Shown in pieces: positions 53,501 through 56,500 of a stretch of DNA of 64,000 nucleotides (positions within the stretch are counted from its first letter, which is position 1; each line of letters starts with the position of its first letter). Under the pieces are notes generated by a model that worked only from the letters and a program-made list of their open reading frames with translations, was not told the origin of the DNA and ran no database searches. This stretch comes from Arcuatula senhousia (lineage: Eukaryota; Mollusca; Bivalvia; Mytilida; Mytilidae). The position numbers and the translations under genes are program-made. The stretch is taken from assembly GCA_963971305.1 (NCBI GenBank), contig OZ020311.1:6696001-6760000 (forward strand). The letters are read 5' to 3'.

Positions 53501-56500
53501 GGATATGTTTTTAGCAATGATGTAGGACAATTTTATGATTGTTTAGGTAGAATGTTTCTAAGTGAATGTTTTAATTTAAGGTCCAAGCTTTTACAGGAAA
53601 ACTGAATAGACTTTTAATTGAAAGACATTTTATCTTTGTCAATATCATATTTTATAATTTCAATTTTGTTGTTGTTGTTGTTTTATAGGCTGAAAGAATG
53701 CATTTTATGTTTATAGTGTATATTTCAACTTGTATAGAATATTTATAGACGCGCCACTTTTATACCCTGGAAGTAGGCGCCCCCGTTGTGAAGGGGTAGA
53801 TCTAAATAAAATATATATAAATATATATAGACATGAATTTCGTTCTTTTATGAGATAACTGATTTAATATACCTGTATTGTATTAATGTTGTTATGTGCA
53901 ATGAAAAACAAAAACGACAATTTCTACCAAAAGCTTAAAACCTTTTACACGGTTGAATTCCATAGAATCGACTGATAAACCTAAACCAACTTAATAGTGT
54001 TTTGTAATTGCTTTCTGTGATTTAATTGTCCACGTCTTTAGTATCGATTTTCAAAATATTTTCAATCATTATGTAACTTTTGGTGGAACAATCTTCTATG
54101 CCATTGTTTTTTTTACATGAATTGCGATGCTTTGATTTGCTTCGATCCATCTGCTAACATTGACATTTTAATATAAAATTAAAGTCTTTCATCATCAATT
54201 CCGATAATGGTTCTTCAAGGGATGCTTTTAGTCTGATAATCATATAAACGTGTTTCCAATGGCTGAATTTGTTACGACATTCGGTAATTTAGTAAAACAA
54301 GAACTTTTAGGAGGTATTTGGCTTTTTATTTCCAAGATAACGTATACAAATGAAATGAAAAGTGCGGTAAAGTGCAAAATGCTTAACGTATTTCTATGAC
54401 GAAAAGCGGATCAATTGTCTATAAACGTTCTGATTTCATTTGGAAAACCAAGTCCTAAAAGCCATTCAGTTAATTTTTTCGCTGTGGCTGGAATAGAATT
54501 ATATACCCTCAGTATTGGGTAATTCTCAAATTTTAGAAAAAAAAATTGTTTGATCGTATTTTCTCAAATTTTAAAGCTTTAAAGTTCCCTGTCTATGTTT
54601 AAGATATGCTGCCCACAGTTGTGCATTACTTTTTGAATAATATTTCACAAGTAGAAATCAAAATAAAGAATAAAATGTTTTTGACTCAAAAAAGAGAGAG
54701 AGAAAAAACCACACGAATGTCTCTGAAAATATGACAGAAATAAAGTTTTTGATATTCCAAAGATTAAAAAATTGACGGAGATCCTTAGCTACTTAAAGTC
54801 TCAACCTTGGTTGAGTATATCATGATATAGAATTAATGGTTATTTTTTTTTTTTGGAAAAAAAAGTCGATAATAAATTGTATCGCCCTATTGTGAGGTTA
54901 ATATTGTGTTATCTTTAAACATTTTGCGAGTGATCAGACATGATTAGTGGGCCTACTATTAATGGCATAAATGATGTAAAACAGACATCCATTAAAAACA
55001 AATATTCATTTTTTTATTCTGAAACCTTTAATCCATCTATAATTGAGTACATTAATCTTGTTATTTTAAGAAGACGTTTGTCTTAATTAACATGAAATAA
55101 CTTGTAATGATATTTTTATGTCCCATCTACATATTGCTATGGTAGGTGCATCTAGTGATGATAAGCACATTGAATGCTTCGGATGCTGGATGTGACCTAT
55201 ATTTTCCGCATGAATGATCATGTACAGAAAAATGGTTAAAGTGTATTCCCACTTACTGCCACATCAACCATATTGGTATGGTATGTACACCTAGTGATGC
55301 TAAGCACAATGCATGCTTCGTATGCTGGCTGTGACCTATATTTTCCGCATGAATGACCACTTATAGAAGAATGGTTAAAGTCCATTCCCACTTACTGACA
55401 TGTGCCACATCTTCTATATTGTTATGTAGGTGCACCTAGTGATGCTTAGCACAATGTATACTTCGGATGCTGGCTGTGACCTATATTTTCCGCATGAATG
55501 ACCACTTATAGAAGAATGGTTAAAGTCCATTCCTTTTTACTGACATGTGCCACATCAACTATATTGATATGGTAGGTGCACCTAGTGATGCTTAGAACAA
55601 TGCATGCTTCGGATGCTGGCATTGACCTATATTTTCCGCATGAATGACCACTTATAGAAGAATGGTTGAATTAAAGTCCATTGCTTCTGACTGACAAGTG
55701 CCTTAATAGCAACCACGTTGATGCTTTAGTGATTGCAGAAAAAAATAAATGTTGCGAGATGGGGCATTATGTCTTTTGGACATATTCTTGTTCCATTTAT
55801 TTTTATACCACTGCGTGTAAATTCGCTACTTTTTGTTTTTGGTTCATATAAACTTATTTGTTCTATTCAATTGCCTTTTTACACAAATGAACCTTTTGAC
55901 TTCTCAATCACTTCGAGTATAGCTTTTATTTAATAGCTATTGAGCCCTTATTCCCTCCTTATCCTCTTGTTTCAGTCTGACCCCGTGTGACGATTTGTTT
56001 GAAAGTTGCTTCGTTCTGTTTGACTGTACACCTTTAAATTGCTTCTTTCTACTTTCTTGATGTTACTTTTTACTGTTGTTTTTTCCCTGTCATTTTAAGT
56101 AACATTGTCAAGGAAAATCAATGGATTTCTTATATACTTCACTTTTAAACATTTTTCTACATTATGGTTTTTGACGTTTGTTTCTCATTGTAGATTGTTC
56201 GTGCCTTTAACTTTATGTCAATTTAAATACCTTGTTAGCTCACCTGGACCGAAGGTCCAGGTGAGCTATTGCCATCACTTGGCGTCCGTCGTCGTCTGTT
56301 AACATACAAAAATCTTCTCCTCTGAAACTACTGAACAGAATTTAATGAAACTTGGTGTGAGTGGTCCTTAGGGTGTCGTGCACCAAACTTGTGTTTCGAT
56401 TTTTGATCCGTCAAAAAACATGGCCACCGTTACTAAAAATAGACCAGGAGGGTCAGACTACTGTTTTTGGCTTGTAAATCAAAAAGTATAAGATGGCATG

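Larger units (their letters stand above)
49857..53830 (+). mobile_element. Nearly intact LINE (non-LTR retrotransposon)
   Basis: A sense-oriented LINE sits inside intron 2. It is 5' truncated near 49857. In order it has two zinc knuckles, a TAG stop, an AP-type endonuclease, a reverse transcriptase and a C-terminal zinc motif, then a 3' UTR with a (TTG)n run. It ends near 53830 in TAAATAAAATATATATAAAT. The only obvious lesions are the TAG at 50034 and one frameshift near 50600. Endonuclease plus RT without RNase H suggests a CR1/L2/Jockey-like group, but I cannot name the clade. Confidence 0.92.
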
